Shown one piece after another: positions 36,055 to 44,578 of a stretch of DNA of 64,000 bases (the stretch's first letter is position 1; every line of letters begins with the position of its first letter). The position numbers and the translations under genes are program-made. The notes under the pieces were generated by a model, which was not told the DNA's origin, ran no database searches, and saw only the letters and a program-made list of their open reading frames with translations. Source of the DNA: UBA2040 sp963977135 (lineage in GTDB: Bacteria > Bacteroidota > Bacteroidia > Flavobacteriales_D > Crocinitomicaceae); assembly GCA_963977135.1 (NCBI GenBank), contig CAXBNN010000001.1:124001-188000 (forward strand), written 5' to 3'.

Positions 36055-36240
36055 ATGAAACTTGTTTTAATTTCAATAGGTTTATTGGCACTAGCATTTG
36101 CAGGAATTGCAATAAAAATTTGGTCTAAAAAAGACGGTAAGTTTGCTGGAACTTGTGCGAGTAACAATCCACTTTTAAGAGAAGAAGGTGCTTCTTGCGG
36201 ATTATGCGGCGCAACTCCCGAAGAACAATGTCAAGCTTAA
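36055..36240 (+). CDS. small membrane protein with cysteine-rich tail, 61 aa
   Basis: One membrane segment (residues 3-22) is followed by a basic stretch and a tail with four cysteines (CASNNP, then CGLCG and a C-terminal EQCQA). This matches the small Bacteroidetes proteins often annotated as membrane or secreted protein. The arrangement also resembles NqrM, an assembly factor for sodium-pumping NADH dehydrogenase, but no nqr genes are in the window. The gene overlaps the convergent gene at 36237 by four bases. Confidence 0.72.
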   Translation: MKLVLISIGLLALAFAGIAIKIWSKKDGKFAGTCASNNPLLREEGASCGLCGATPEEQCQA

Positions 36241-36899
36241 TTTAAGCGTTTTAAATTCATTAAGATTTTAAAGGCTGAATCAATTTCGTTTTGATTCACA
36301 ACGATTGAGAATTCGTTTGAAGTTGAAACAACTTGAACGATGTTTATCCCTTCCCAAGCCAATTGCTTTAAGATATAGTAGTAAACACCATAAATTTCAG
36401 TGTTGACTGTTGGAAGCTTAACGGTTACAGAAGCTAATTTTTCGTTGTGAGCTTTTAGTTTTTCATTCTTGAAAAACTCATTCACCATGTCATTTTGACT
36501 AGCAGAAACAATAAAAGTTGTTTCCGAAAGACCTTGAGAAATCGTATAAAAATTGTCATTTTCACGACGCATCAAATTGATAAATTCACTTTGAGCATTT
36601 TTTAATGACTCTGAATTTTCATAAGTGAAGTCGGATAAATTACTACGCACCAAAAAGTCACCAAGCTCAGACATCATGTTGGTGATTTTAATGTTCAATC
36701 GATGATAAAGTCCTGGAGACATGCGTTTTATTGTCATTACAATCGCACCTTCTTTAACAGGTTTACCCAATTTTTCTTCAATTTCAGGTTTTAGCTTTCT
36801 AGCTAATGCTGAAATATTGATTAAGTTATCCGTTATCGCTTCTCGTAAAAAGGGACTTCGGTTAATTAAATCTTCAGTAAGTTTTCCTATTGACTCCAT
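36237..36899 (-). CDS. ACT-domain-like regulatory protein, 220 aa
   Basis: The N-terminal part (about 1-75) looks like a small helical DNA-binding or dimerisation domain (LTEDLINRSPFLREAI, and LARKLKPEIEEKLGK). The C-terminal part (about 90-220) has two segments with an ACT-like pattern, clearest in GVYYYILKQLAWEGINIVQV and EFSIVVNQNEIDSAFKIL. Similar proteins are annotated as aspartate kinase-like or ACT domain proteins, although no kinase domain is present. It may sense an amino acid, but this is inference. Confidence 0.72.
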   Translation of the reverse strand: MESIGKLTEDLINRSPFLREAITDNLINISALARKLKPEIEEKLGKPVKEGAIVMTIKRMSPGLYHRLNIKITNMMSELGDFLVRSNLSDFTYENSESLKNAQSEFINLMRRENDNFYTISQGLSETTFIVSASQNDMVNEFFKNEKLKAHNEKLASVTVKLPTVNTEIYGVYYYILKQLAWEGINIVQVVSTSNEFSIVVNQNEIDSAFKILMNLKRLN

Positions 36900-36967
36900 A
36901 ATTATTGAACGCTATTAATTAAAAATTAACAGATTATTGAATTTCACGTAAATATAGAACTTTTAGT

Positions 36968-37666
36968 TTAAATTTCACGAATTCTGTTTAATACCAACGA
37001 GAGCTGTTCGTTTTTAGTCAGGTTGCTATTATCCAATTCCCAAGCATCGTCTGTTTTGATCAAAGGGCTTTCCTCTCTAGTGCTATCAATACGATCGCGT
37101 TCAAGCAGGTTGGCCTTAATTTCTTCAATATCAACATCTGGTTCGGCACTTTTTAACTCTTCAAAACGGCGCTTTGCTCTAATTTCGGGACTAGCTGTTA
37201 AAAATATTTTTAACTCAGCATTTGGAAAAACGACTGATCCTATGTCTCGACCGTCCATTATTACTCCGCCTTTTTGAGCCATTTTTCGTTGCTCTTCTAC
37301 AAGTTTTACTCTAACTTCCTTAATCGTTGCAACTGGAGAAACGACATTGGAAACTTCCATTGTACGAATGAAATCTTCTACATATTCATCATTTAAATAC
37401 AAGGCGGGTTTTCCTAGCTTATCATCAAAGCGGAATTCTAATTCAATCTCGTTTAAATGAGCAATGATTTTATCCTTATCTAAATGCTCGGTTGAAACCC
37501 AATCGTGTCTCAAACAATAAAGTGCAACACCTCGGTACATAGCACCTGAATCAATATAAATATAAGAAAGTTCTTTTGCGACTTCTTTTGCTAAAGTGCT
37601 TTTTCCGCATGAGGAATGACCATCTATGGCGACGGTTATTTTTTTAGATGAATTTTCGGTAGTCAT
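36968..37666 (-). CDS. cmk: cytidylate kinase
   Basis: Cmk phosphorylates CMP and dCMP with ATP. The P-loop GHSSCGKSTLAKEVA lies near residue 15, SGAMYRGVAL near 40, and the GRDIGSVVFP segment near 140. I use the ATG at 37666, giving 232 aa, rather than an in-frame TTG three codons before it. A promoter box lies six bases upstream of this ATG. porQ lies upstream on the same strand, with 29 bases between them, a neighbourhood common in this phylum. Confidence 0.96.
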   Translation of the reverse strand: MTTENSSKKITVAIDGHSSCGKSTLAKEVAKELSYIYIDSGAMYRGVALYCLRHDWVSTEHLDKDKIIAHLNEIELEFRFDDKLGKPALYLNDEYVEDFIRTMEVSNVVSPVATIKEVRVKLVEEQRKMAQKGGVIMDGRDIGSVVFPNAELKIFLTASPEIRAKRRFEELKSAEPDVDIEEIKANLLERDRIDSTREESPLIKTDDAWELDNSNLTKNEQLSLVLNRIREI

Positions 37667-37672
37667 TGAGGG

Positions 37673-37680
37673 CAAAATTA
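37673..37680 (-). promoter_or_regulatory. predicted -7 box of cmk, TAATTTTG
   Basis: The minus strand has an exact TAnnTTTG match ending six bases before the cmk ATG. It again suggests a very short leader. Read-through from porQ is also possible. Confidence 0.45.
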
Positions 37681-37695
37681 CTCATTCTGCCTGAA

Positions 37696-38730
37696 TTATT
37701 TACGCCAAGCACTTAGGTCAGTGCTTAAACTTATCATATGCTGATATCCTGCTCTGGAAACAACGCCGAAGCCATAATCAACTGTGAATCGCTTGAAATA
37801 GAGCCCAAGTCCGAATGAAAAACCAGAAAGACCAGGTCGCTCGGTTACTTTCATTTCTTGACGTCTTTGAAAGTCAAATGCGGTTCTAAAATGTATATTT
37901 TTTGACATCAAAACTTCCAACTGATAGGTAAGGTGACGGGCAGCTTTTTCGACAAAGCCAGCAGTTGGGACAGGAATAGTGTCTCCTGTCAATGCATCAA
38001 CAGTTGGCTTAGCACTAGGATCTAAATAACTCAAATCCCATTTAGTAAGATTATGTGCCAACAAAGAAAAGCGAAAAGGAGCATGTTTCAATTTTTTCGA
38101 AATGGCCATTTGTAATTCTACCGGAAGAGGATCATGCTTATCTGTCGTGTAGCCTTTAAATTGATAACCGGCATTTTTAACGAGCACGGTGGCTAAAAAC
38201 TCTTTTTCTTCGTTGTAATAATTTCCTGCCATATCAAGTGAAACTCCGAATGCAGAATAGGTTTCTAATTGAGAATATATGAAGTTTAATGTAGCTCCTA
38301 CATTTAGTCTTGGTGAAAAAGGTTTGGCAACACTTGCTCCTAGAATAAAATCCATTGGTTTAAATTCGCCTATATCATTGCCAATAGCGTCTCGAGCAAT
38401 CATTTTACCATAATCCATGTAGCGCAAATGGGCAACCCCAACGAAATCGTTTTTGAGAGCGCGACCGTAATTAATCATTCCATAATTCATGCCTGCAGGC
38501 ATCAAAGCTTGATTGGTAGAAGCTCGTTTGCTCATTTTGGCATTTATGAGTGAAGGATTCGCAACTCCCAAACTTAAATCTTGGTCTCGGATTGAAATAA
38601 AATCTGTTCCCAAAGCAAGCGATCGAGCGTTGAACGGCAAATTTAGGATGGAAAAGCTTGTCGTTCCACCAGTTTGAGCAGAGGCAACCATGGTTAAGGT
38701 TAGCGCTAAAAAACCAAGTACTGTTTTCAT
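37696..38730 (-). CDS. porQ: type IX secretion system protein PorQ
   Basis: PorQ is an outer-membrane barrel that helps attach type IX cargo to the cell surface. The 344 aa protein has a signal peptide (MKTVLGFLALTLTMVASAQ), the FxxLNLPFNARSLALGTDF segment with the conserved early part of PorQ, NPSLINAKM, and a barrel ending in LSTDLSAWRK. I choose the start at 38730 because a longer reading overlaps the neighbouring gene and puts the signal peptide inside the chain. Its presence fits the type IX cargo protein at 60678. Confidence 0.9.
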   Translation of the reverse strand: MKTVLGFLALTLTMVASAQTGGTTSFSILNLPFNARSLALGTDFISIRDQDLSLGVANPSLINAKMSKRASTNQALMPAGMNYGMINYGRALKNDFVGVAHLRYMDYGKMIARDAIGNDIGEFKPMDFILGASVAKPFSPRLNVGATLNFIYSQLETYSAFGVSLDMAGNYYNEEKEFLATVLVKNAGYQFKGYTTDKHDPLPVELQMAISKKLKHAPFRFSLLAHNLTKWDLSYLDPSAKPTVDALTGDTIPVPTAGFVEKAARHLTYQLEVLMSKNIHFRTAFDFQRRQEMKVTERPGLSGFSFGLGLYFKRFTVDYGFGVVSRAGYQHMISLSTDLSAWRK

Positions 38731-38767
38731 GTATGCCATAAACGCAAAGAAACTATAAAAATTATAT

Positions 38768-39265
38768 TCATATTCGTTTTCCAATTTCAATTGCTTCCAT
38801 ATTGGTCACTTTTCCTCCTTCAATGCTAAACCGAAGAAGTGTTCGAATGGAATGAAAACCTTTAATTCCGCAAGCTCCTGGGTTGAGCCACAAGGTGTTA
38901 AATCGTTTGTCGTGCTGAACCAAAAGAATATGCGAATGTCCGCAAACAAAAATATTTGGTTTTTCTTTTTCTAATAATTCTGGAATTCCTTTCGCATATC
39001 TTCCCGATCGACCAGCAATATGCGTCATCACCACTTTCATTTTTTCCACAGTAAAGATTTCCGTTTCCTTTGTTTCGCTGCGAATTTCAGGCTCGTCAAT
39101 ATTACCAAAAATGATGCGTGTTGATTTAAAATTACGAAGTTCATCAATCACTGTTAAACTCCCAATATCACCCGCATGCCAAATCTCATCGACGTCTTTG
39201 AAATAGTCGAAAACTTTAGGGTCTAAATAACCGTGCGTGTCAGAAAGCAAACCGATTTTGGTCAT
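38768..39265 (-). CDS. YfcE/MJ0936 family metallophosphoesterase
   Basis: The 165 aa carry the calcineurin-like metal motifs in order: LSDTHGY (residues 6-12), HAGDIG (31-36), GNIDEPE (about 55), THIAGRSGRY (about 82) and CGHSHI (about 112). Family members hydrolyse cyclic phosphodiesters such as 2',3'-cAMP in vitro, and their natural role is unclear. An exact -7 box lies four bases before the ATG. Confidence 0.92.
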   Translation of the reverse strand: MTKIGLLSDTHGYLDPKVFDYFKDVDEIWHAGDIGSLTVIDELRNFKSTRIIFGNIDEPEIRSETKETEIFTVEKMKVVMTHIAGRSGRYAKGIPELLEKEKPNIFVCGHSHILLVQHDKRFNTLWLNPGACGIKGFHSIRTLLRFSIEGGKVTNMEAIEIGKRI

Positions 39266-39269
39266 GGAG

Positions 39270-39277
39270 CAAAAGTA
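39270..39277 (-). promoter_or_regulatory. predicted -7 box, TACTTTTG, of the phosphoesterase gene
   Basis: The minus strand has an exact TAnnTTTG match ending four bases before the ATG at 39265. It is one of several such tight arrangements in the window. Confidence 0.5.
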
Positions 39278-39328
39278 CGTTTTTAGATATTATTTCCGCC
39301 ATCTACCTATGATTTGAGTTAAAATTTC

Positions 39329-39336
39329 TACTTTCG
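39329..39336 (+). promoter_or_regulatory. possible -7 box of meaB, TACTTTCG
   Basis: This one-mismatch version of TAnnTTTG ends five bases before the meaB ATG. The variant with C in the seventh position also occurs before cinA. Confidence 0.35.
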
Positions 39337-39341
39337 AAACA

Positions 39342-40379
39342 ATGAACCAAGCACAAAAATTGGATTGGGTAAAAAAACGACAAGAGCGCAGAGACGCTCA
39401 ACGTCCTGATATTCTTTTAGAAGGAATAAAAAAAGGCGACCGTGGCGCTCTTAGTTTGGGAATAACTCTTTTGGAAAGTTCATTAGAAAGTGATCAAAAA
39501 AGAGCAAAAGAATTGATTCAATTGTGCTTGCCATTTTCTGGAAATTCAATTCGAATCGGAATTACCGGAGTTCCAGGTGTTGGGAAAAGTACTTTTATAG
39601 AAGCTTTTGGTCAACATGTGATTGGTTTGGGTAAAAAGATTGCTGTTTTAGCCATTGATCCGACTAGTCAAGAAGGAGGAGGGAGCATACTCGGAGATAA
39701 AACCCGAATGAATGAATTGAGTCAAGCTGAAAATGCATTTATTCGTCCAACACCCTCAGGCGATAGTTTGGGAGGTGTTGCTCGTAAAACAAGGGAAAGT
39801 GTTCTATTGTGCGAAGCTGCTGGATTTGATGTAATAGTCATTGAAACCGTTGGTGTTGGCCAAAGCGAAACGCTCGTTCATTCCATGGTAGATTTTTTCT
39901 TGTTGCTTATGCTCGCTGGTGCTGGTGATGAATTGCAAGGAATTAAGCGAGGCATCATGGAATTGGCTGATTTGCTTGTAATCAACAAAGCGGATGGTGA
40001 AAATTTACAAAAAGCAAAATTTGCAGCAAGGGAATATAAAAATGCTTTGCACCTTTTTCCACCGAATGCAAACGAATGGATTCCTAAAACGATGACGTGT
40101 AGCGCGCTTGAAAATCAGAATATATCTGATGTTTGGAATGAGATAGGTAGCTTTGTTAATCATACAAAGTTGAATGGATGGTTGGATAAAAAGCGTCAAC
40201 AGCAAGAAATCAAGTGGTTTCAAGAGACACTTAAGGATTCCATATTGCATCATTTCCTAGATAAAAAGAATGCAAAGAAAGAAATGAAAGAGTTCGAGCA
40301 GAAAATCTTAGGCCACACTATTTCGCCTTTTGATGCAGCTGAAACAATACTCAAAAACTGGTTAAACGAAAAAAAATAA
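39342..40379 (+). CDS. meaB: methylmalonyl-CoA mutase-associated GTPase MeaB
   Basis: MeaB is the G3E-family GTPase that protects and reloads the cobalamin enzyme methylmalonyl-CoA mutase. The 345 aa contain the P-loop GITGVPGVGKST (near residue 72), LAIDPTSQEGGGSILGDKTR (near 104), ETVGVGQSE (near 169) and the base-recognition NKAD (near 212). The mutase itself is not in the window. The stop shares one base with the next ATG, coupling it to an S4-domain gene. Confidence 0.93.
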   Translation: MNQAQKLDWVKKRQERRDAQRPDILLEGIKKGDRGALSLGITLLESSLESDQKRAKELIQLCLPFSGNSIRIGITGVPGVGKSTFIEAFGQHVIGLGKKIAVLAIDPTSQEGGGSILGDKTRMNELSQAENAFIRPTPSGDSLGGVARKTRESVLLCEAAGFDVIVIETVGVGQSETLVHSMVDFFLLLMLAGAGDELQGIKRGIMELADLLVINKADGENLQKAKFAAREYKNALHLFPPNANEWIPKTMTCSALENQNISDVWNEIGSFVNHTKLNGWLDKKRQQQEIKWFQETLKDSILHHFLDKKNAKKEMKEFEQKILGHTISPFDAAETILKNWLNEKK

Positions 40380-40588
40380 TGAGCACTGATTTTAAAATAG
40401 AAGGTGAATACATCGAATTAATACAATTGCTCAAAGCTGTTGGAATTGCCAGTACTGGTGGTCATGCTAAATTTATTGTTGATGATGGAGCAGTAATTCG
40501 AAACGGAGAGGTAGAAACTAGAAAACGAGCAAAACTAGTAATTGGTGATGTTATTGAAATTGATGGGAATACTATAAAATTAACCTAG
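40379..40588 (+). CDS. S4 domain RNA-binding protein, 69 aa
   Basis: The whole protein is one S4 domain of the YbcJ/YaaA type. IELIQLLKAVGIASTGGHAK and the VIRNGEVETRKRAKLVIGD segment are the usual RNA-binding face. It probably binds structured rRNA. The start codon overlaps the meaB stop by one base. Confidence 0.88.
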   Translation: MSTDFKIEGEYIELIQLLKAVGIASTGGHAKFIVDDGAVIRNGEVETRKRAKLVIGDVIEIDGNTIKLT

Positions 40589-40592
40589 TAAT

Positions 40593-40775
40593 AAGTTACA
40601 AGTTTCAAGTTGTCTGCTGCGCAAAGACACTTCGACTAATGCTCGGTGTGCAAATTGTCTATAGCGATGACTGAACGCCTGCCTGTCGGCTAGACAGGCA
40701 GGCGAAGGCAAGCGCAAAAACTTGCAACTTGAAGAACGCTTGGCAGAAGCCGATCAACTTGTAACTTGCAACTTT
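40593..40775. repeat. composite intergenic repeat cluster with nested palindromes
   Basis: The outer parts are AAGTTACAAGTT-like and AACTTGTAACTTGCAACTTT-like and face each other. In the centre is a perfect 12-bp palindrome pair (40676-40687 with 40693-40704, GCCTGCCTGTC core). Bases 40725-40775 are copy A of a 51-bp element also present at 47572 and 50997. The cluster separates the S4-domain gene from the convergent gene at 40783. Confidence 0.85.
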
Positions 40776-40782
40776 CCAAAAT

Positions 40783-41424
40783 TTAAATTGTTCCGTTCAA
40801 GCGCACATCCGTTTGAGGCCATATCAGCGGAATCATTAGTTCGAGACGATATAAAATTGGTATAAAATCACCAAGCTGACCATTAGGTCCTACTTTTTTT
40901 CTAGTTAAATAGGAATTTCTATAAGGATTGAATCCATTATTAATCACTTCGTAGAAGATTCCTATGTTTAAACGGATTTTATCATTCCATGATTTCGAAT
41001 ATCCTCCACCCAAAAACAAAGTTGGAATCCACTTTTGAATTGTACCAGTAGCGTTAATACTTGCATAGTTCCCCGGTATTTTTAACGCCTCGAACTCAGC
41101 ACCCAAATAAATGACATCTTGGAAACGTACATGGCACCAAGCTCCGGGTCCGAAAATACTAAAGCTCGTTGGGAACCCAGTGATATTACCAGTGGACCAC
41201 GTTCGAAAAAGCCTTAGAGATACACCACCGATTACTTGGCTTTCAGAACTTCCTTTGAATCCAAGTTTTAAACCTCCAACCAAGTTTCCTCCTGTATTTC
41301 CAGCGCTAAAAAAACCGTCTATTCCAATTTCAGGTATAACACCTTCGAATGCAACTGATTCGTCATCATCTTGTGCCCAAATAAAAGGACTGAAAAGCAA
41401 AAAAAGTATCCATGTTTTTTTCAT
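40783..41424 (-). CDS. secreted, probably outer-membrane protein of unknown function, 213 aa
   Basis: The signal peptide (MKKTWILFLLFSPFIWAQ) is followed by an acidic patch and then strands rich in glycine and aromatic residues (GLKLGFKGSSESQVIGGVSL, TLFLGGGYSKSW and IRLNIGIFYEVI). This suggests an eight-stranded outer-membrane barrel. No family is recognised. An exact -7 box ends four bases before the ATG. Confidence 0.78.
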   Translation of the reverse strand: MKKTWILFLLFSPFIWAQDDDESVAFEGVIPEIGIDGFFSAGNTGGNLVGGLKLGFKGSSESQVIGGVSLRLFRTWSTGNITGFPTSFSIFGPGAWCHVRFQDVIYLGAEFEALKIPGNYASINATGTIQKWIPTLFLGGGYSKSWNDKIRLNIGIFYEVINNGFNPYRNSYLTRKKVGPNGQLGDFIPILYRLELMIPLIWPQTDVRLNGTI

Positions 41425-41428
41425 GAAT

Positions 41429-41436
41429 CAAATATA
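41429..41436 (-). promoter_or_regulatory. predicted -7 box, TATATTTG, four bases before an ATG
   Basis: The minus strand has an exact TAnnTTTG match just before the ATG at 41424, suggesting a leaderless mRNA for the secreted protein gene. Confidence 0.5.
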
Positions 41437-41481
41437 AGGATATCTAATTAGACGAACTTAGTGGATTCAAAAAAACCTACT

Positions 41482-41489
41482 TATCTTTG
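41482..41489 (+). promoter_or_regulatory. predicted -7 box of folD, TATCTTTG
   Basis: This exact TAnnTTTG match ends 15 bases before the ATG at 41505. It overlaps the TTG at 41487, which argues against a longer folD reading from that codon. Confidence 0.5.
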
Positions 41490-41504
41490 TTAAAAAACAC
41501 GATT

Positions 41505-42383
41505 ATGCAATTATTAGACGGCAAGGCAACATCAGACTCAATAAAAAAGGAACTAGCGGATGCAGTCAAAAAACGCAAAGAAGCAGGAAAGAAAATTCCA
41601 CATTTGGCAGCTATTTTGGTTGGAACGGATGGAGGTTCTATGACCTATGTCAACGCTAAAGTCAAAGCGTGTGATCAGATTGGATTTGAAAGTACCTTAA
41701 TTCGATATGACGATTCAGTTCCTGAAGAAATATTACTTGCGAAAGTGCAATCGTTAAACGAAGATAAAAGCATTGATGGATTCATCGTTCAATTGCCTTT
41801 ACCGAAACATATCGATGAATTGAAAATTACACAAGCAATTGACCCACTAAAAGATGTAGATGGATTTCATCCTGTGAATTTGGGTAATATGGTTTTAAAT
41901 CTACCTGGATTTTTACCAGCTACGCCAGCAGGAATAATTGAATTGATAAAAAGAAACGGAATCGAAACATCCGGTAAAAATTGTGTAGTAATTGGCCGTA
42001 GTAATATTGTTGGTATGCCCGTTAGCATTATGTTAGCAAGAAATACGGACCCTGGAAATTGTACAGTAACTTTAACCCACAGTCGAACCAAAAATATAGA
42101 AGAAATCTGTGCCAATGCAGACATAATTATTTCTGCAATCGGAAAACCTAATTTTGTGAAAGCGGAAATGGTGAAAGAAGGCGCTGTTGTTATAGACGTT
42201 GGTACTACGCGAGTTCCAGACACGAGCAGAGAAAGAGGTTGGCGTTTATGCGGAGATGTAGACTTTGAAAATGTTTCCAAAAAAGCTTCTTTCATTACTC
42301 CAGTTCCGGGAGGGGTAGGTCCAATGACAATTGCTTCCTTGATGATTAACACATTGAAAGCAATGGAATTAAAAGGGAAGTAA
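41505..42383 (+). CDS. folD: bifunctional methylenetetrahydrofolate dehydrogenase/cyclohydrolase FolD
   Basis: FolD interconverts methylene- and formyl-tetrahydrofolate in one-carbon metabolism. The 292 aa contain the conserved Tyr-Lys region YVNAKVKACDQIGF (near 47), the VQLPLPKHI segment (near 93), the NADP-binding VVIGRSNIVGMP (near 160) and the closing PVPGGVGPMT (near 265). I choose the ATG at 41505 because the longer reading starts at a TTG inside the promoter box. The gene abuts the convergent oxidoreductase gene with no spacing. Confidence 0.96.
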   Translation: MQLLDGKATSDSIKKELADAVKKRKEAGKKIPHLAAILVGTDGGSMTYVNAKVKACDQIGFESTLIRYDDSVPEEILLAKVQSLNEDKSIDGFIVQLPLPKHIDELKITQAIDPLKDVDGFHPVNLGNMVLNLPGFLPATPAGIIELIKRNGIETSGKNCVVIGRSNIVGMPVSIMLARNTDPGNCTVTLTHSRTKNIEEICANADIIISAIGKPNFVKAEMVKEGAVVIDVGTTRVPDTSRERGWRLCGDVDFENVSKKASFITPVPGGVGPMTIASLMINTLKAMELKGK

Positions 42384-43874
42384 TTAAAGTCTTTCTAAAG
42401 AAGTTTTTACACCATCGACTAATGAGTAACAAGCCAGTTTATCCTTGAAAACGGATGCTTTGAAAATTGATTTATTCAAAAGCATACGCACACATTCTTG
42501 CACTCCTTCTACGATAGAAGGGTGAGGGTGAACCAATTCTGAAAGAACTTCAATTCCAGCATCCATTTTTATTAATAATCCAACTGCCTGAATTGCGCTT
42601 GAGGCATGTTCACCAACAGCACGCATTCCAAGAATCTTCATTTCTTTGTCGTTCGTCACTATAATTTTGAAGAAACCTTGGGTTTTCCGCATTGCGATCG
42701 CTCTTGCTATTACTGAGTAGTCAATTTTAACCACTTTTACTGGAATGTTTTTCTCCAGGCATTGTTGCTCGTTTAAACCTACAGCAGCAACCTCTGGTTG
42801 AAGAAACATGATTGTACAAACGTTATCATAAGACAAAGCTTCCTTCGGCTTACCAAACATTTTTTCAACGGCATGACGAGCTTCAATTTCGCCCATATTC
42901 ACAAGCGCAATATGACCCGATACGTCACCAACAGTGTATATATTTGGAATATTGGTTACCGTATCTATATCGCCAATATGAACACCTCTTTTTGACATAG
43001 CAACACCGGCATTATCAAGTCCAATATTTTCAATATTAGGCACACGGCCTACGGATAGTAAAGCTTTTTGAACTCGAATAATTTCTTTCGTCCCATCTAT
43101 ATAGGATAGCTCATATTCAACCATACCGTCGACGACTTCCATTCTGTCCAACGAGGCATTGTGATGAATGGTAACACCCTTCTTTTCAAAGTTTTTAGCG
43201 ACTAAACTAGAGATATCTTCATCTTCAAACGGTAATATTCTGTCCTGTCTATCTATTATATAAACTTTTGTTTTCCCAAAATTTGAGAATATTGTTGCGT
43301 ATTCACAGCCTATGACACCAGCTCCAACAATAACGATGCTTTCAGGAAAATCATCAATTTGGTCAATTCCATCACTTGTTAATATTAATTTTTCATCAAC
43401 TTTAACATAGGGTAAATAACGAGGTCTTGAACCAGTTGCCAAAACGATATTTTCACCCCAAATTACTTTTTCGGTCCCTTCATGATTGATTTGAACTTCA
43501 TTGGCGGATAATAACATGCCTTTGCCGCGCTCATAATGAAACAACTTGTTCATGGATTCCGTTTGTAGCAATTTTATATGACAAGAGTATTGAAATTTTC
43601 GCTCGAAAATGGCTTCTTCCACATTGCGGCGCACATCTGCCCATGATAATTCAAATTGAACATGCTTATCCGACTTTAGCATTTTGTTCACACCGTCAAC
43701 CCTATGTGATAATTCCCAAAGTGTTTTGGACGATAAAGCGCCATTGTATACACCTGCGCCTCCTACACGATCTTTTTCAATTAAGCACACCGTTTTACCG
43801 AAGTCAATTCCGCGCATGGCTGCAGCATATCCAGCTGGCCCGCCACCAATAACAATTAAATCGTACCGGTTCAT
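42384..43874 (-). CDS. dihydrolipoamide-dehydrogenase-like FAD/NAD oxidoreductase lacking redox cysteines
   Basis: The 496 aa show the full layout of group I disulfide oxidoreductases. They have an FAD motif DLIVIGGGPAGYAAA at the N-terminus, a second nucleotide motif IVIVGAGVIGCEYA (near 182), the FAD motif NIYTVGDVSG (near 315) and a dimerisation domain from about 350 with HPHPSIVEGVQE near the end. The active-site CxxxxC of lipoamide dehydrogenase reads GVYNGA in the segment GGAGVYNGALSSKTL, so both cysteines are missing. It therefore cannot do dithiol chemistry. A soluble transhydrogenase-like or unknown oxidoreductase role is possible. Confidence 0.85.
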   Translation of the reverse strand: MNRYDLIVIGGGPAGYAAAMRGIDFGKTVCLIEKDRVGGAGVYNGALSSKTLWELSHRVDGVNKMLKSDKHVQFELSWADVRRNVEEAIFERKFQYSCHIKLLQTESMNKLFHYERGKGMLLSANEVQINHEGTEKVIWGENIVLATGSRPRYLPYVKVDEKLILTSDGIDQIDDFPESIVIVGAGVIGCEYATIFSNFGKTKVYIIDRQDRILPFEDEDISSLVAKNFEKKGVTIHHNASLDRMEVVDGMVEYELSYIDGTKEIIRVQKALLSVGRVPNIENIGLDNAGVAMSKRGVHIGDIDTVTNIPNIYTVGDVSGHIALVNMGEIEARHAVEKMFGKPKEALSYDNVCTIMFLQPEVAAVGLNEQQCLEKNIPVKVVKIDYSVIARAIAMRKTQGFFKIIVTNDKEMKILGMRAVGEHASSAIQAVGLLIKMDAGIEVLSELVHPHPSIVEGVQECVRMLLNKSIFKASVFKDKLACYSLVDGVKTSLERL

Positions 43875-43948
43875 GTGTAATTTTCAGGTATTGAGGGCAA
43901 ATATAAGAGTTTATGCGATATTTGTAGGAGGACGAACAATAAGGAAAA

Positions 43949-44449
43949 GTGATTTACAAAGATATATTAGAAGAAGGCGACAAAATAAAAGAACAAAGCG
44001 CAAAATTTTTTAAAAACAATAAGTTAAAAGGTAAAAAGCTGGATGAGGTATTTCATTCAGCGCATGAAAAAACCTTTCGTGAAATTGATTGTCTTTCTTG
44101 TGCAAATTGTTGCAAAACAACTAGCCCCATTTTCCGTGATATTGATATCAAAAGAATTTCTAAATCACTGAAAACTAGTGAGAAGCAATTCATTTCAAAT
44201 TATTTGCATATGGATGACGAAGGAGATTACGTCCTTAATCAAGCTCCGTGCACCTTTTTGGATTTGGATACAAACAAATGCAATATCTACGACATTCGTC
44301 CGCTTGCTTGTCGCGAGTATCCACATACGGACCGTAAAAACATGCATCAGATTCTGGATCTAACCCAGAAAAACATGGATATATGTCCCGCTGTTGTTAA
44401 AATTGTCGATGCTGTTTTAACAAAAAATAGCAATAGGAGTAGAAGATAA
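43949..44449 (+). CDS. YkgJ family cysteine-cluster protein
   Basis: The 166 aa hold the YkgJ pattern: CLSCANCCK (near residue 49-57), APCTFLD...KCNIYDIRPLACREYP (near 91-118) and a later cysteine in DICPAV. The cysteines probably bind zinc or an iron-sulphur cluster. The function is not established. The start is a GTG at 43949 with a weak upstream GGAA, since no in-frame ATG precedes the conserved part closely. Confidence 0.87.
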   Translation: MIYKDILEEGDKIKEQSAKFFKNNKLKGKKLDEVFHSAHEKTFREIDCLSCANCCKTTSPIFRDIDIKRISKSLKTSEKQFISNYLHMDDEGDYVLNQAPCTFLDLDTNKCNIYDIRPLACREYPHTDRKNMHQILDLTQKNMDICPAVVKIVDAVLTKNSNRSRR

Positions 44450-44578
44450 ATTTTTCTATATTCCACTTTTTGGCTTAAATTGTAGTAAAATTCATGGATA
44501 TTTTATTTCTTTGATGCAACTAAATGCATTGCTTTAAAGTCCTTGCATAGTAAAACCGAATAAAAGAGGAACCATTTA

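Noticed and set aside
38731..38790. Longer N-terminus of PorQ overlapping the phosphoesterase gene
   Set aside because: The signal peptide starts at 38730, and the extension would overlap the neighbouring gene on the same strand.
41487..41504. Longer start of FolD at a TTG
   Set aside because: The TTG lies within the promoter box, and the ATG at 41505 gives the usual FolD start.
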